A stretch of DNA of 64,000 bases from Adhaeribacter radiodurans (GTDB lineage Bacteria; Bacteroidota; Bacteroidia; Cytophagales; Hymenobacteraceae), in NCBI RefSeq assembly GCF_014075995.1, contig NZ_CP055153.1, forward strand, positions 3,534,001-3,598,000, written 5' to 3'. Shown in pieces: positions 1 through 10,264 of this stretch. A program made the position numbers and the translations under genes. Below the pieces are notes generated by a model. It was not told the DNA's origin and did no database searches. It saw only the letters and a list, made by a program, of their open reading frames with translations. The stretch's first letter is position 1; the number at the start of each line of letters is the position of its first letter.

Positions 1-1023
1 AACTTCTTCGGCAGCAACTATGATATTGTTCCCCTGAATGTACCGGATTACGATTACAGCACCTTTAATAAAACCAACATGGCGGCCAAGTACGCCACCG
101 GAGCACCGGATTTTACTTATCCCATCATCAATAAAACCAACACTTACAGCGCTTTTGCTTCGAATGTTTTAAACCTGACAGATAATTTTAGTGTTTTAGC
201 GGCGCTGCGGGTAGACCGGTTTGTTAACAAAGGCGATCATACTGGTGGCACTATTACCGAAGGATACGAACAAACAGCGCTTTCTCCTAAATTTGGTTTG
301 GTATTTCAACCGGTAAAAGACAAAGTAGCCTTGTTTGCTAATTATCAGAATAGCTTTAACAACCAGGGTACCTTCAATGCTTATAACCCAACCGATCCAA
401 CTAAAGGTTTAGCCAGCATAGCCGAGTTAGAACAAGCCAACCAGATGGAAGGTGGGGTAAAATTAGATTTATTAGCCGGCAAACTGAGCAGTACTATTAG
501 TTATTACGATATCCGGGTAAAAAACATTTTACGTTCCGACCAACGTGCCCCGGCAATAGCTCAGATTCAGGATGGTACCCAATTAAGCAAAGGAGTAGAA
601 GTAGAAGTTATTGCCAATCCGTTTAGAGGATTTAACGCTGTAGCCGGCTTCAGCTACAACGACTCCAAATTAGATAAAGCCGATGCCGATGTAAACGGCC
701 GTCGCCCCTCTACGGCTTCTTCTCCTTACCTGGCTAATTTCTGGTTAAGCTACCGCCTTCCGGAAACCGCTATTAAAGGGTTAGGGGTTGGTTTTGGCGG
801 AAATTACGCCAGCGATAATAAGATTATGAACAGTGTTTCGATGGGTGAATTTAGTTTACCAGCCTACACCATATTAGGAGCTACAGCTTTTTACGAGCAA
901 ACCAAATACCGGCTGGGATTAAAAGTAGATAACCTGACCAACGAACGTTACTGGATAGGCTATACCACCATGAATCCGCAAAAGTTAAGAACCATTGTGG
1001 GCAGTGTATCATATAAATTTTAG
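1..1023 (+). CDS. TonB-dependent receptor, C-terminal part (5' end outside window)
   Basis: The reading frame is open from base 1, so this is the 3' part of a longer gene; the first internal ATG (79) is not the real start. The visible 340 residues are alternating beta strands of an outer-membrane barrel (for example FGLVFQPVKDKVALFANYQNS) and end in VSYKF, with the terminal aromatic residue typical of outer-membrane barrels. The segments GVEVEVIANPFRGFNAVAGF and LGLKVDNLTNERYW match the C-terminal barrel of siderophore-type TonB-dependent receptors. The PepSY membrane protein 63 bases downstream on the same strand is a common partner of ferric-siderophore receptors. The plug and TonB box are not visible, so the ligand is inferred from context. 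Confidence 0.88.
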   Translation, partial: NFFGSNYDIVPLNVPDYDYSTFNKTNMAAKYATGAPDFTYPIINKTNTYSAFASNVLNLTDNFSVLAALRVDRFVNKGDHTGGTITEGYEQTALSPKFGLVFQPVKDKVALFANYQNSFNNQGTFNAYNPTDPTKGLASIAELEQANQMEGGVKLDLLAGKLSSTISYYDIRVKNILRSDQRAPAIAQIQDGTQLSKGVEVEVIANPFRGFNAVAGFSYNDSKLDKADADVNGRRPSTASSPYLANFWLSYRLPETAIKGLGVGFGGNYASDNKIMNSVSMGEFSLPAYTILGATAFYEQTKYRLGLKVDNLTNERYWIGYTTMNPQKLRTIVGSVSYKF

Positions 1024-1086
1024 TTAAAGCAACTTTCATTCGACTCTCCTGCCTTAAAACAGGAGAGTTATTATAAAATTTCAGCC

Positions 1087-2313
1087 ATGAAACCGGAAAA
1101 AAGAAGATTAAAATATTGGATCGGTCAGCTTCACTTATGGCTGGGGTTAGCTTCGGGGTTACTGGTGCTTTTTTTAGGCGTTACTGGTTGCATACTCGCT
1201 TTTGAACGCGAAATTGAAAACGTTACCCAAACCTACCGGTTTACTCCGGTGCAAAAGCAAGCTTTATTACCCCCTTCTGCTTTAAAACAAATTGCCGATA
1301 AAGAGTTGCCGGGAAAGCACGCCCACAGTGTTAGTTATGAACCCGGCAAATCGGCGCAGGTAGTTTACTTTAGTTTGGCCCCGGAATATTACTACAGCGT
1401 TTTTCTGAACCCCTATACCGGAAAAGTGCTGCAAGTAAAAAACATGGACGAAGATTTCTTCCGGATTGTAATTATGGGTCATTATTATTTATGGTTACCT
1501 CCCACCATAGGGCAACCGATTGTAGCGACGGGTACGTTAATTTTTGTTATTCTTTTAATAAGCGGTCTGGTACTTTGGTATCCTAAAAATAAAGCGGCCC
1601 GCAAACAACGCTTCTCCATTAAATGGAACGCCAAATGGCGACGGGTAAATTACGATTTACACGGTGTACTGGGTTTTTATATGACCTGGGTAATTATTTT
1701 TATTTCTTTTACCGGGTTGGTCTGGGGTTTTCAGTGGTTTGCCAAATCTACTTACTGGCTTGCCTCGGGCGGTAAAAACCTGGTTGTTTTTGAAGAAAGC
1801 TTTTCGGATACTAGCAAAGCCCAGGAAGTAAATTTAAATCAACCAGCTATTGATATATTGTGGCAACGCGCCCGGGCGGCTCATCCAAACTTTACCGGCA
1901 GCATAGATGTACACGTACCCGACAGCCCAAAAGCCGCCATTGAAGTAGCCCTAAACCCCGATACCAAAACCTACTGGAAAACCGATTACCGCTATTACGA
2001 CCAGTATACTTTTAAAGAAATAGAAGTAAAACACCAATACGGAAATTTTGCAAAGGCCAGTGTTGCCGATAAATTAATGCGGATGAACTACGATATTCAT
2101 GTGGGTGCTATTGCAGGCCTTACTGGTAAAATAATTGCTTTTTTTGCGAGTCTGTTGGCCGCCAGCATGCCTGTTACCGGTTTTATGATTTGGTGGGGCC
2201 GCAGAAAAAAACAATCTCTTCCTACTCGCGAACGCATTATGGTTCCGGCTACTTCTATCAGAAAAAGAAGAACACCCAACCCCGCCCAAGTAATGCAAGA
2301 AGAAAATACCTAA
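1087..2313 (+). CDS. PepSY-associated transmembrane protein (PiuB/iron-uptake type)
   Basis: A 408-residue inner-membrane protein with four predicted helices at about residues 18-40, 140-163, 195-217 and 345-370. It opens with the family signature IGQLHLWLGL, and the large region between helices 1 and 2 holds the PepSY-like segment. His residues lie near membrane borders (HLWLGL, MGHYYLWLP, DLHGVLGFY, YDIHVGAI); in this family such His are thought to bind haem and support reduction of ferric siderophores. It follows the TonB receptor directly and probably shares its transcript. The family is certain; the reductase role is inferred from family and context. Confidence 0.85.
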   Translation: MKPEKRRLKYWIGQLHLWLGLASGLLVLFLGVTGCILAFEREIENVTQTYRFTPVQKQALLPPSALKQIADKELPGKHAHSVSYEPGKSAQVVYFSLAPEYYYSVFLNPYTGKVLQVKNMDEDFFRIVIMGHYYLWLPPTIGQPIVATGTLIFVILLISGLVLWYPKNKAARKQRFSIKWNAKWRRVNYDLHGVLGFYMTWVIIFISFTGLVWGFQWFAKSTYWLASGGKNLVVFEESFSDTSKAQEVNLNQPAIDILWQRARAAHPNFTGSIDVHVPDSPKAAIEVALNPDTKTYWKTDYRYYDQYTFKEIEVKHQYGNFAKASVADKLMRMNYDIHVGAIAGLTGKIIAFFASLLAASMPVTGFMIWWGRRKKQSLPTRERIMVPATSIRKRRTPNPAQVMQEENT

Positions 2314-2690
2314 GCATTTAGATAAGCCTGTACTATCAAAAACATAGTGATTGTCACGCCCCTAGATTGCGTTGCGGCTAAAACATTAGATATAACACCG
2401 CTTGCCCGTCCTCCTGCAAGGATCTAACTGGTTCAGAGCAATTGCCGGAGCAATGTTAAAAGTAAATTTCAGGTTGAAGGAGTAAATCACTGGTATTAAT
2501 TTTCACAGGTTCCTCTTTTCTGCTGGTTAGATTCTTCCTAGATGACTCGAAAAGTAGAACAAAGAGTTTTATCTCCCTGCCAATTCATGTCCCGGACAAT
2601 CCTGTTGTCAAAACTGCAGAATTTATCTCCTCTTAATAAGGCAAGCAGGTTAGTACAATCAGGTATAAAACTTCAATTTGATATCCTAAT
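2314..2690. other. intergenic region, no gene recognised
   Basis: About 380 bases between the PepSY gene and a strong hairpin. Only short open stretches are present. I see no tRNA, riboswitch or recognisable protein fragment. Confidence 0.4.
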
Positions 2691-2736
2691 AAATTATAAA
2701 GGGAATTAGAACATCTTCTAATTCCCTTTATAATTT
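2691..2736. terminator. bidirectional terminator between convergent genes
   Basis: A perfect 21-bp inverted repeat (arms 2691-2711 and 2716-2736) with a 4-base loop CATC. The outer ends are A/T-rich, so either strand yields a U-rich tail. It lies 16 bases beyond the stop of the minus-strand repeat protein and also serves the plus-strand PepSY transcript. Confidence 0.85.
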
Positions 2737-2751
2737 TTACTAAACAGTTTA

Positions 2752-5700
2752 TTATTTGATCAGGAGCATTTTAAATTGGCTCCGGGAAGTTGGCGTTTGC
2801 AGCTGTAGGTAATACAAACCGATTGGGTTATTCTTTGCTTGCCATTCTACCTGGTATTTTAGGTTAGCTTGCACTTCTCCCTGGAACAAAGTGCTTACTA
2901 CATTCCCCTGGCTGTCGTAAACATTTACCGTCGCAAATTCTGTTTTTGGTAGGGTAAACCGAATGGTTGCCTTATTCGAAAATGGATTAGGATAGGCCTG
3001 TAATACCATCTTTTCTGATATAACGATTGGTTCTTTTGCTTTCGTTGCTTCTCTAACTGCTACAATTAGCGTGGTTTCCGGCGCTATTTTCACGAGCCAA
3101 TAATCCGTACCGCCCTGGCTCGGCTGAGTTCGGTCGCCGCTTATCCCTGAATCGGACTTTCCTGCCAGTAGCAATCCACCATCATTGGTCTGGATAACAG
3201 CTCGTAGTTCTTCGGATGCATTACCGCCAAAAGTTTTACTCCACTGGTACATGCCGTCGGCATCGGTTTTTACCATCCAGTAATCACTGGAGCCTTGGCT
3301 GTCTTGTCGTTTGTTGCCACTCTTGTTCGAGTAAGATTTCCCTGCCAAAATATAGCCGCCATCGCTCGTCTGAATACTGGCCCGGAGTTCCTCGTCTTTG
3401 GTGCCACCAAAGCGTTTATCCCAGATTTTAGCGCCGGTACCCGCTATTTTAATAAACCAGAAATCTTTGCCACCCTGGCTATCTCGCGTTTTATCTGCAC
3501 CTGCAGGTGAATCGCTTTGACCCGAGATAAAGAATTCATTTTCACCAGCTCGCCCAACGGAATACGCTTCGTCCTGGCCACTACCACCATACGTCTTATC
3601 CCAAAGCAAATCACCGTTTTTATCAGTGCGTAATAACCAGAAATCACTCCCGCCCCGGCTTTCTTCACTCTTGTCGCCGTTCTTACCAGATAAAGAGCTG
3701 CCGCCGAGCAAAAACCCGTTATCAGAAGTTAATACAATGCCGCCTAAAGCTTCGTTTAAGTTGCCACCATAGCGTTTATCCCAGATTTTTGTACCGGTGC
3801 TGCTTACTTTTACTAACCAGTAATCGTGGCCTCCCTGGCTTCCCTGGCTTTTATCACCACTAGCCGGTGAGTTACTGTAACCCGCTAATATGTATTCGCC
3901 GGTAGAGAGTTGAATTACTTTTTTAAGTTCATCATAACCCGAACCGCCGTAACGTTTATCCCATTGTTTCTCGCCGGTATTGGAAATCTTCACAATCCAA
4001 TAATCCCGGTCGCCGCGGCTGGCCTGGCTCTTGTCGCCAGTAATACCCGAAAGCGAAGAACCAGCCAGCAAGTAACCGCCATCCGAAGTTTGAATAATGC
4101 GGTTGAGGTAATCATCGCTCGAGCCACCGTAACGTTTATCCCAGAGCTTTTTACCCAAGGCATCCGTTTTCACAATCCAGAAATCGTTCTTACCCTGGCT
4201 GTTTTGCGTTTTATCGCCACTCACTCCTGAGTTCGTGTACCCACCCGATAAATAACCTCCATCAGAAGTTTTTATAATAGTGGTAAAGCCTTCGCTACCC
4301 GCACCACCGTAGCGCAGGTTCCAGGCAGAAATTGTTTGTCCGGATTCGTCTTTGATTTTAACTAGCCAAAAATCCCCAACCTGACTTGGATGATTATCTA
4401 ACTTAGGAGCATCCTTATCGCCGCTTACCTCTGAGATAGAAGTACCACCCAGTAAAAAACTACCATCGGCAGTAGTTACGAGACCAGATAAATTTTCGTA
4501 TCCGTTTCCACCATAGGTTTTATCCCACACTTTCTCTCCGGAACGATTAATTTTTAGAACCCAGTAGTCTGAACCACCCCGTTTAAATTGGCTTTTGTCA
4601 TTATCTATGTTCGCAAAAGAACTACCGCCCAATAGGTACCCTCCATCAGAAGTGGCTACTAAGCGAGCAAGATTTTCACCATTTGAGGTACCCAAGGTCT
4701 TATCCCAAAGCTTGGTGCCGTTTTCATCTATCCGCACTATCCAATAATCAGAACAACCAAATTGCAGATCGTTACAATTACTGATCTGAGGCTCACTTTT
4801 ATTACCACTTTTATCCGAAAAGGAATCTCCGGCTAATAAGAAACCTCCCTCCGCAGCAACTATCAATTCTTTCAGATTATCTCGTTCATTTCCTCCAAAA
4901 GTTTTATCCCACAACTTCTTACCCTGGGCATTGAGTTTTACTACCCAATAATCTGGAGTTGGATTATTATATTTGCTTATAATTCCCTTTTCGCTCTTGT
5001 CACCTTCCTGCCCCGAATAAGAAGAACCACCCACCAGGTAACCACCGTCTGGGGTGGCTACCAAGGAAGTTAGTTCCTCAATTTGGGAACCACCCAAAGT
5101 TTTATCCCAGACCCTGTTACCGTCACCATCTATTTTCACCAGCCAATAATCACTTTTTCCCCGGGGATTTTCGGTTTTATCTCTGCCTTTGATATCTACC
5201 GTACTACCTCCCAGCAGATACCCGCCGTCTGGTGTTGCAATTAAATCAGCCAGAGTACCCGGTCCATGAAAACGCTTTTCCCAAATTTTGGTACCATCAC
5301 TAGTTGTTCTTACTGCTAGGAACTCATAACTATCATCATCAATGGATTGTAAATGAGTGGAGCCACCGAATAAATAACCCCCATCAGGAGTAGTTATTCC
5401 TTTATAAAGCCTGGTATCGGAATCTCCTCCCAGGTCTTTGCGCCACTCCTGGTCCCCGTCTTTATTAATTTTTATAATGGAGAAACCAGGTTCCAACCTT
5501 AGATTAAGCCGGGAAATACCTTCTATTAAATGCCCGCCATCCGGGGTGGCTAATAAGTCGGTAAGCTGATCGTTGTAAATGCCCCCGTATGTTTTGTCCC
5601 AGAGTTTGGTAACCAACGAAGGATTATCGGCAATTATGGTTTGCGTTGCTACCGGAGCGGCACTGTAGGTATCATTACCGGATTGAGAAGCTTTTATGAT

Positions 5701-6885
5701 TACTAAACCGGCACCGGTAAGCGTAAGCGTGTTGTTTTCGAGCGTAGCTGGCCCGGACACGAGGCTAAATTTTAACGGTAAACCTGAACTAGCCTGAGCT
5801 GACAAGATAAAAGGAGTATCGCCGAAGGTTTTGGTTATCGGCGACTTATTAAAGGTAATAATTTGTGATTTTTTTCCCGTATCTGATACTTTAACAATCC
5901 AGTAATCATAATTATCATAATTGGCTTCGCCCTTATTGGGTTCGCTTTTATCCCCGTTTACATCTGAATTGGAATAACCTCCCAATAAGAGATCATTATC
6001 GGTTGTAGCTACCAAAGAAGTTAAGTAAAAATAGGATGTTAATGCGCCAAAAGTTTTTTCCCAGAGTTTGGTACCTTTTTCATTTATCTTTACTACCCAA
6101 TAACCTCTTTTATCTTCCGTTTTGTCGCCTCCTTTCCCTCTTATGGAAGTACCGCCCAGTAAATAACCACCGTCCGGTGCCGCTACCATATCCCGGTAAT
6201 TATCCTGAGAGCTGCCGCCATAACTCTTATCCCAGACTTTTTCGCCATTACCATCGAGCTTTACTACCCAATGCCCCACATAAGTTGTACTCTTATCCCC
6301 ACTTTTACCCGACTCAGAATAGCCACCTAATAAATACCCGCCATCTTTGGTAAGCAGTAGTGTATACAAATGATCCGCGTTATTTCCTCCATACGTTTTA
6401 TTCCAAAGAGTATTGCCGGAAGCATTAAGCTTACCAATCGTGTAGCCAGTTTTATTACTAGTCACAGACCCTGTTCCGCCTAATACAAATCCACCATTTG
6501 GCAAATTTTTGATCTCCTGAACGCCGAATAAATAACTATAATTCTTATCCCAAACTTTTTGGCCAGTAGCATTAATCTTTACAATCCAATAATCGGAAGA
6601 GTAAAAACCGTTTTCACTGGCTGTGCCTCGGTTAGGTTCGCTCTTATCACCATTTTTATTAGATGTAGAAGTACCCCCAAGAAGGTATCCTCCATCCGGG
6701 GTTGCAATCATTATGTTAAGCCTTTCATCTTTATCTCCGCCAAGAGTTTTATCCCAAATTTTGGTTTGAGCCTGAGAGTAATGCGGTATATTGCAACAAA
6801 TAAATAGGAAAATCAACAAGCACCATCTACGGGTAAGTATTGGTTGCCTAAAGCACCAGCGAAGAAGAGTTAAAGGTGTTTTCAT
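2752..6885 (-). CDS. giant secreted repeat protein with T9SS type A sorting domain
   Basis: A 1377-residue protein. An N-terminal signal peptide (basic start, hydrophobic LLIFLFICCNIP, cleavage near SQAQ) is followed by five copies of a roughly 60-residue repeat, then an Ig/MBG-like insert of about 85 residues (starting ITFNKSPITKTFGDTPF), fourteen more repeats, a short linker and a type IX secretion C-terminal domain (AYPNPFSNKATIRFTLP ... GLYYLQLQT ... KMLLIK). The repeat consensus is WDKTYGG, about 10 residues, TSDGGYLLGGSS, SGDKS, SRGGSDYWVVK, G-K. Such DGGY-type units probably fold as beta-propeller blades; that is inference. Export by T9SS and attachment to the cell surface follow from the C-terminal domain. 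No enzymatic motif is visible. Its substrate or adhesion partner is unknown. Confidence 0.92.
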   Translation of the reverse strand: MKTPLTLLRWCFRQPILTRRWCLLIFLFICCNIPHYSQAQTKIWDKTLGGDKDERLNIMIATPDGGYLLGGTSTSNKNGDKSEPNRGTASENGFYSSDYWIVKINATGQKVWDKNYSYLFGVQEIKNLPNGGFVLGGTGSVTSNKTGYTIGKLNASGNTLWNKTYGGNNADHLYTLLLTKDGGYLLGGYSESGKSGDKSTTYVGHWVVKLDGNGEKVWDKSYGGSSQDNYRDMVAAPDGGYLLGGTSIRGKGGDKTEDKRGYWVVKINEKGTKLWEKTFGALTSYFYLTSLVATTDNDLLLGGYSNSDVNGDKSEPNKGEANYDNYDYWIVKVSDTGKKSQIITFNKSPITKTFGDTPFILSAQASSGLPLKFSLVSGPATLENNTLTLTGAGLVIIKASQSGNDTYSAAPVATQTIIADNPSLVTKLWDKTYGGIYNDQLTDLLATPDGGHLIEGISRLNLRLEPGFSIIKINKDGDQEWRKDLGGDSDTRLYKGITTPDGGYLFGGSTHLQSIDDDSYEFLAVRTTSDGTKIWEKRFHGPGTLADLIATPDGGYLLGGSTVDIKGRDKTENPRGKSDYWLVKIDGDGNRVWDKTLGGSQIEELTSLVATPDGGYLVGGSSYSGQEGDKSEKGIISKYNNPTPDYWVVKLNAQGKKLWDKTFGGNERDNLKELIVAAEGGFLLAGDSFSDKSGNKSEPQISNCNDLQFGCSDYWIVRIDENGTKLWDKTLGTSNGENLARLVATSDGGYLLGGSSFANIDNDKSQFKRGGSDYWVLKINRSGEKVWDKTYGGNGYENLSGLVTTADGSFLLGGTSISEVSGDKDAPKLDNHPSQVGDFWLVKIKDESGQTISAWNLRYGGAGSEGFTTIIKTSDGGYLSGGYTNSGVSGDKTQNSQGKNDFWIVKTDALGKKLWDKRYGGSSDDYLNRIIQTSDGGYLLAGSSLSGITGDKSQASRGDRDYWIVKISNTGEKQWDKRYGGSGYDELKKVIQLSTGEYILAGYSNSPASGDKSQGSQGGHDYWLVKVSSTGTKIWDKRYGGNLNEALGGIVLTSDNGFLLGGSSLSGKNGDKSEESRGGSDFWLLRTDKNGDLLWDKTYGGSGQDEAYSVGRAGENEFFISGQSDSPAGADKTRDSQGGKDFWFIKIAGTGAKIWDKRFGGTKDEELRASIQTSDGGYILAGKSYSNKSGNKRQDSQGSSDYWMVKTDADGMYQWSKTFGGNASEELRAVIQTNDGGLLLAGKSDSGISGDRTQPSQGGTDYWLVKIAPETTLIVAVREATKAKEPIVISEKMVLQAYPNPFSNKATIRFTLPKTEFATVNVYDSQGNVVSTLFQGEVQANLKYQVEWQAKNNPIGLYYLQLQTPTSRSQFKMLLIK
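3070..6765 (-). repeat. 19 tandem protein repeats within the T9SS protein
   Basis: Nineteen units of roughly 50-70 codons are coded back to back, with the conserved landmarks WDK(T/R)(Y/F)GG, DGGYLL(G/A)G, GDKS and DYW(V/L)VK. Units 1-5 and 6-19 are separated by the Ig-like insert. Units 13-19 share extra features (GSQGG-DYW) and look like the most recent duplications. DNA identity between units is only moderate, so this is an old expansion with possible recent copying at the 3' end. Confidence 0.85.
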
Positions 6886-7803
6886 TTATTTTTACTTAGG
6901 AATTTAAGAAATGTGCCAAAAACAGCGCCTTGGTGGATGTTAATGGTTACTCTATTTCTGGAGTAAAGAAAGGAAAGTTAGAGCTTTTCTTAGCCAGCCA
7001 CAATACCTAATCTTAGGTATTTTTATATAGTTTTATTCAACTTTAAGGAATAAAAAACAATTCTTCCTCCTGTTATTAAGCCTTTTTTAAGATTGTTATC
7101 AGCGAGCAGGAAGCTTAAAAAAGAAATTATTTGCTGAAAATTTACTAAAACTGAATAAAGGTAGTTTATTGCTATCTCGCTTGCTATTAATAGCTTTTAA
7201 TTGATCTTGTTTTTGTTCTAAAACCTAGAATATTCATCCAGCAGCTATATCATCTACCCATAATTAGGGCATTTTAAGGAAAGAATGAATGTTCTATTTA
7301 AAAAATTAAAACAATAAAGATTGTAAGGCGGGGAATTAAAATGGTTAAATGGTTCTTTGAACAGACGGAATTTAAAAAATGCAGGGACGCTTCAAATGTA
7401 TTGAATTATACTTCCTTAACTACCTACGTGCGAACGCTAATAAATTCTTGCTTTAAAAACACAATTTTTATTACTTTCCTTTTACATCCATGACTAATTA
7501 ACAATAGCCCAAAATTAGGAATGTGCTAAAAAAATAAGTAAATCGTGGTAAAAGGACTTTACTTGAAATTAGTAAAGAGATAAAATATTGTAAAGTAAAT
7601 CTGTTTTCTATAAAGTTTTCCTTTAAAAGGAGATTATTTTAATAAGTGATAATAAAGACTTCTCCCGAAGAACAGAATCTAAATCTAATGGCGAGATCTT
7701 ACTATTAATAACTTACTAATCTAATACTTATCTCCTCGAAAATTTAACTTCTTAATACTTGTGTCTCTTTACTAAATTCTTAACATTCGAATAGGGTCAA
7801 CAA
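6886..7803. other. long AT-rich intergenic region
   Basis: About 920 bases between the divergently placed 5' end of the repeat-protein gene and the 3' end of the TPR kinase gene. One 10-bp inverted repeat (7082-7091 with 7114-7123, 22-base loop) is visible. The ATTTACTAAA-like motif occurs near 7140 and 7768. No coding or RNA gene is recognised. Confidence 0.4.
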
Positions 7804-9804
7804 TTAATTAAGAATTAATTCATCGGTCCTGACCAGAAAAGATTGGGTTAGAGTAGAATTTGGGAGCAGGATTTTAAAAGTACTTCCTATTCCTAATTGG
7901 CTATCTACTGTAATGCTCGCGTTTATACTTTCGAGTAATTCTTTGCAGAGCATAAGTCCCAAACCCGTACCTTTTTCGCTGCTCGTACCCAGGGTAGTAA
8001 ACCTATCTTCTTGAAAAAGCCGGCTCAGATTTAAGGGTGATATACCTTGACCAGTGTCACTAACCGAAATGCAAACCTTTTCTGCTTCTTCTTTAGTTTG
8101 TACGAGTACCTGTCCGCCCGCAGAAGTAAACTTAATGGCATTGTGAATTATATTTCTCAAAACAAAATTTAAACGTTCCTGATCCGTGGAGATGGTACTG
8201 TTTTCTGAAATGAGATTTACTAAAACAATGCTTTTCTCTTCTGCTTTAGAAGCCACTAACTGTAAATTCTCGGCAACTAACTGCTGAATGTTTACGGGTT
8301 TTAGCGTAACGTTGGAACCTGCCAACTGAGATTTAGACCAAATTAATAAACTTTGCAGCATTTCTACGGATTGCTCCATTTCTTTGTCGAGCAGGTTAAA
8401 TAGTAAATTAAGATCCTCCCGCGACATTTCCTTAATCTTAATTAAAGTTAGTATTCCTTTTAAAGAATTAAATGGCGCCCGCAAATCATGCGAAATAATA
8501 GTAAATATGCGGCTCTTGAAACTGTTATGGTTTTCGAGCATGCGGTTTTGATTTTGTAAAATTTGCGCCTGGGAGTATAACTCGGCCCGTTGTTTTTCAA
8601 TCTCCTTATTTTGCATCTGCATCCGGTGGTTAGCAGTTGTTAATTGCCGCGAAGAAAACTTAAACCTTTGGCGGCTTCGGTAAACTACGACTAAAAGAAC
8701 CATTAACAGCACAACCATAGCCGCACTAAAAACCAGGTTTACCTGTTGTTTTCTAATCTTTAAAGCTTGATTTTCTTTTTCAGCGGCAAATTTCTTTTGT
8801 TGCAGTACCTGAACCGCTCTTTCGTACTCGGCTGTCGTTTCCGCAGCCTTTAATTTCTGGTGTTCCAGATCCAGAATATTTTCTTGTTGATTAACGATTT
8901 TCAAGTACCGGTAAGCATTCGCGTAGTCTTGGCGGTCGGCGTAAAATTGCTGCAACAGTTTGGCCGCCTGGTTTATTTTCTTGCTTGATTTCGTTTTAAT
9001 GGCCCAGTCATAACTCTCGTGGGCATACTGCATGGCTTTATCACACTTGCCGGTTAAGGCGTATATTTGAGCAATACTGCCCAAAGTGCCCGAGCGCAGC
9101 ATATTATTCTGAATGGTTTGATTTATTTCTAAGGATTCAAATAAATAAGGCAGACCCTTTTCCGGATGCGGCAAATTAATATGCACATGGCCCATATTAT
9201 GCAAACTAATAGCTAAATTACGATTGCGGCCTAAATGGCGCTGCATACGAGCGGCCTTAGAAAAGTAAGAAAATGCTTCGGTAAACTTTTTTTCTTCTTC
9301 GTATACATTCCCCAAGTTGTTATATACCCGACTCAATCCCAGCGTATCCTTAGCCAATAGAGCCAAACTGCCCGCCTTTTGTAGATAAAGCACAGCTCTT
9401 TTCTGGTCTTCCATCTTATGATACATAGTTGCCACTGCGTTAAACGAGGCCACCATAACCATAGTATCCTGGGCTTGCTGCGCCAGATTTAAGGATTTAA
9501 AATGACAAGCCAAGGCCTGGTCGTATTCTCCCAGCACTAGATGCGCATATCCAAGGAGCGTAAGAGCTTCGGCTTTCTTGCTTTTGAATTGGAAGCGGGA
9601 AGCTAAATTTACGGCCGTTTGAGCGTGTTTTTTCGCCTTTGCAATGTCAGAAAATTGGTAGGCCCGGCTAAGCTGGCAATTTAAATCTACCATACCGGTT
9701 TTAGAAGGATTAGCTTTTATCAAAGTCAGAAGACTATCTACCGAATGGTTTTGCGCGTGCAATAAAAAAGGTAAAAATAGAATAACAAGTAAAATTTTCT
9801 TCAT
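7804..9804 (-). CDS. TPR-containing sensor histidine kinase
   Basis: A 666-residue hybrid sensor. It has a signal peptide (MKKILLVILFLPFLLHAQ), a periplasmic TPR array at about residues 20-300 (several units such as VYNNLGNVYEEEKKFTEAFSYF), and one transmembrane helix near 350-372. A coiled coil follows, then a HisKA domain with the phospho-acceptor His in SHDLRAPF (about residue 438). The HATPase domain has an N box (HNAIKFTSAGG), G1 (DTGQGIS) and G2 (GTGLGLMLCKEL). All catalytic motifs are present. No receiver domain or response-regulator gene is adjacent, so the partner is unknown. This architecture is common in Bacteroidota. Confidence 0.93.
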   Translation of the reverse strand: MKKILLVILFLPFLLHAQNHSVDSLLTLIKANPSKTGMVDLNCQLSRAYQFSDIAKAKKHAQTAVNLASRFQFKSKKAEALTLLGYAHLVLGEYDQALACHFKSLNLAQQAQDTMVMVASFNAVATMYHKMEDQKRAVLYLQKAGSLALLAKDTLGLSRVYNNLGNVYEEEKKFTEAFSYFSKAARMQRHLGRNRNLAISLHNMGHVHINLPHPEKGLPYLFESLEINQTIQNNMLRSGTLGSIAQIYALTGKCDKAMQYAHESYDWAIKTKSSKKINQAAKLLQQFYADRQDYANAYRYLKIVNQQENILDLEHQKLKAAETTAEYERAVQVLQQKKFAAEKENQALKIRKQQVNLVFSAAMVVLLMVLLVVVYRSRQRFKFSSRQLTTANHRMQMQNKEIEKQRAELYSQAQILQNQNRMLENHNSFKSRIFTIISHDLRAPFNSLKGILTLIKIKEMSREDLNLLFNLLDKEMEQSVEMLQSLLIWSKSQLAGSNVTLKPVNIQQLVAENLQLVASKAEEKSIVLVNLISENSTISTDQERLNFVLRNIIHNAIKFTSAGGQVLVQTKEEAEKVCISVSDTGQGISPLNLSRLFQEDRFTTLGTSSEKGTGLGLMLCKELLESINASITVDSQLGIGSTFKILLPNSTLTQSFLVRTDELILN

Positions 9805-10264
9805 AGAACAAATTCAACTAGAATAAAGACTAGCACAATTTAGTAGTTTCTTATACAGCCTTTCGCCGGTAAACATTCCCGGTATTTAATTAATTAATCA
9901 TTTAATTAATTGTACAATGTTTTTTGTAGTATTATTATATTTTCGTTCTCTTTAAAGGTTCAATTTTAGGGGAAGAAGCCTTACCTCCTGGACTTCAATA
10001 ACGTAATAGAAATTATCCATCAGGCGGTTTATTAGTCCATTATGATTTTTTTATTTTAATAGAAATAACTTTGAGTAAAGAATAAATCAGGTATAGCCGC
10101 GCCTGCAAAATAAGAAAAGTTATATAAAATAATTTATAACCTAATCCGGAGTAGAGCTAGGTTAAAGTTAGTTTACTTATTGGAATACATCAGATAAATA
10201 CAAAAAATTAAGCCGCTTAAATAAATAAGAAAAGCTATAACTAATTTACTAAAGTTATTAAGAT
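9805..10264. other. intergenic region with AT palindrome
   Basis: 460 bases between the kinase start (minus) and a small plus-strand gene. A TTAATTAA-rich palindromic stretch lies near 9888-9911. No consensus TAnnTTTG box was found in a position that would clearly serve the kinase gene. No gene is seen. Confidence 0.35.

Noticed and set aside
2752-6885. The regular repeats as a CRISPR array or diversity-generating target
   Set aside because: The repeats are in-frame codons of one long protein with variable DNA, there are no unique spacers, and no reverse transcriptase or Cas gene is near.
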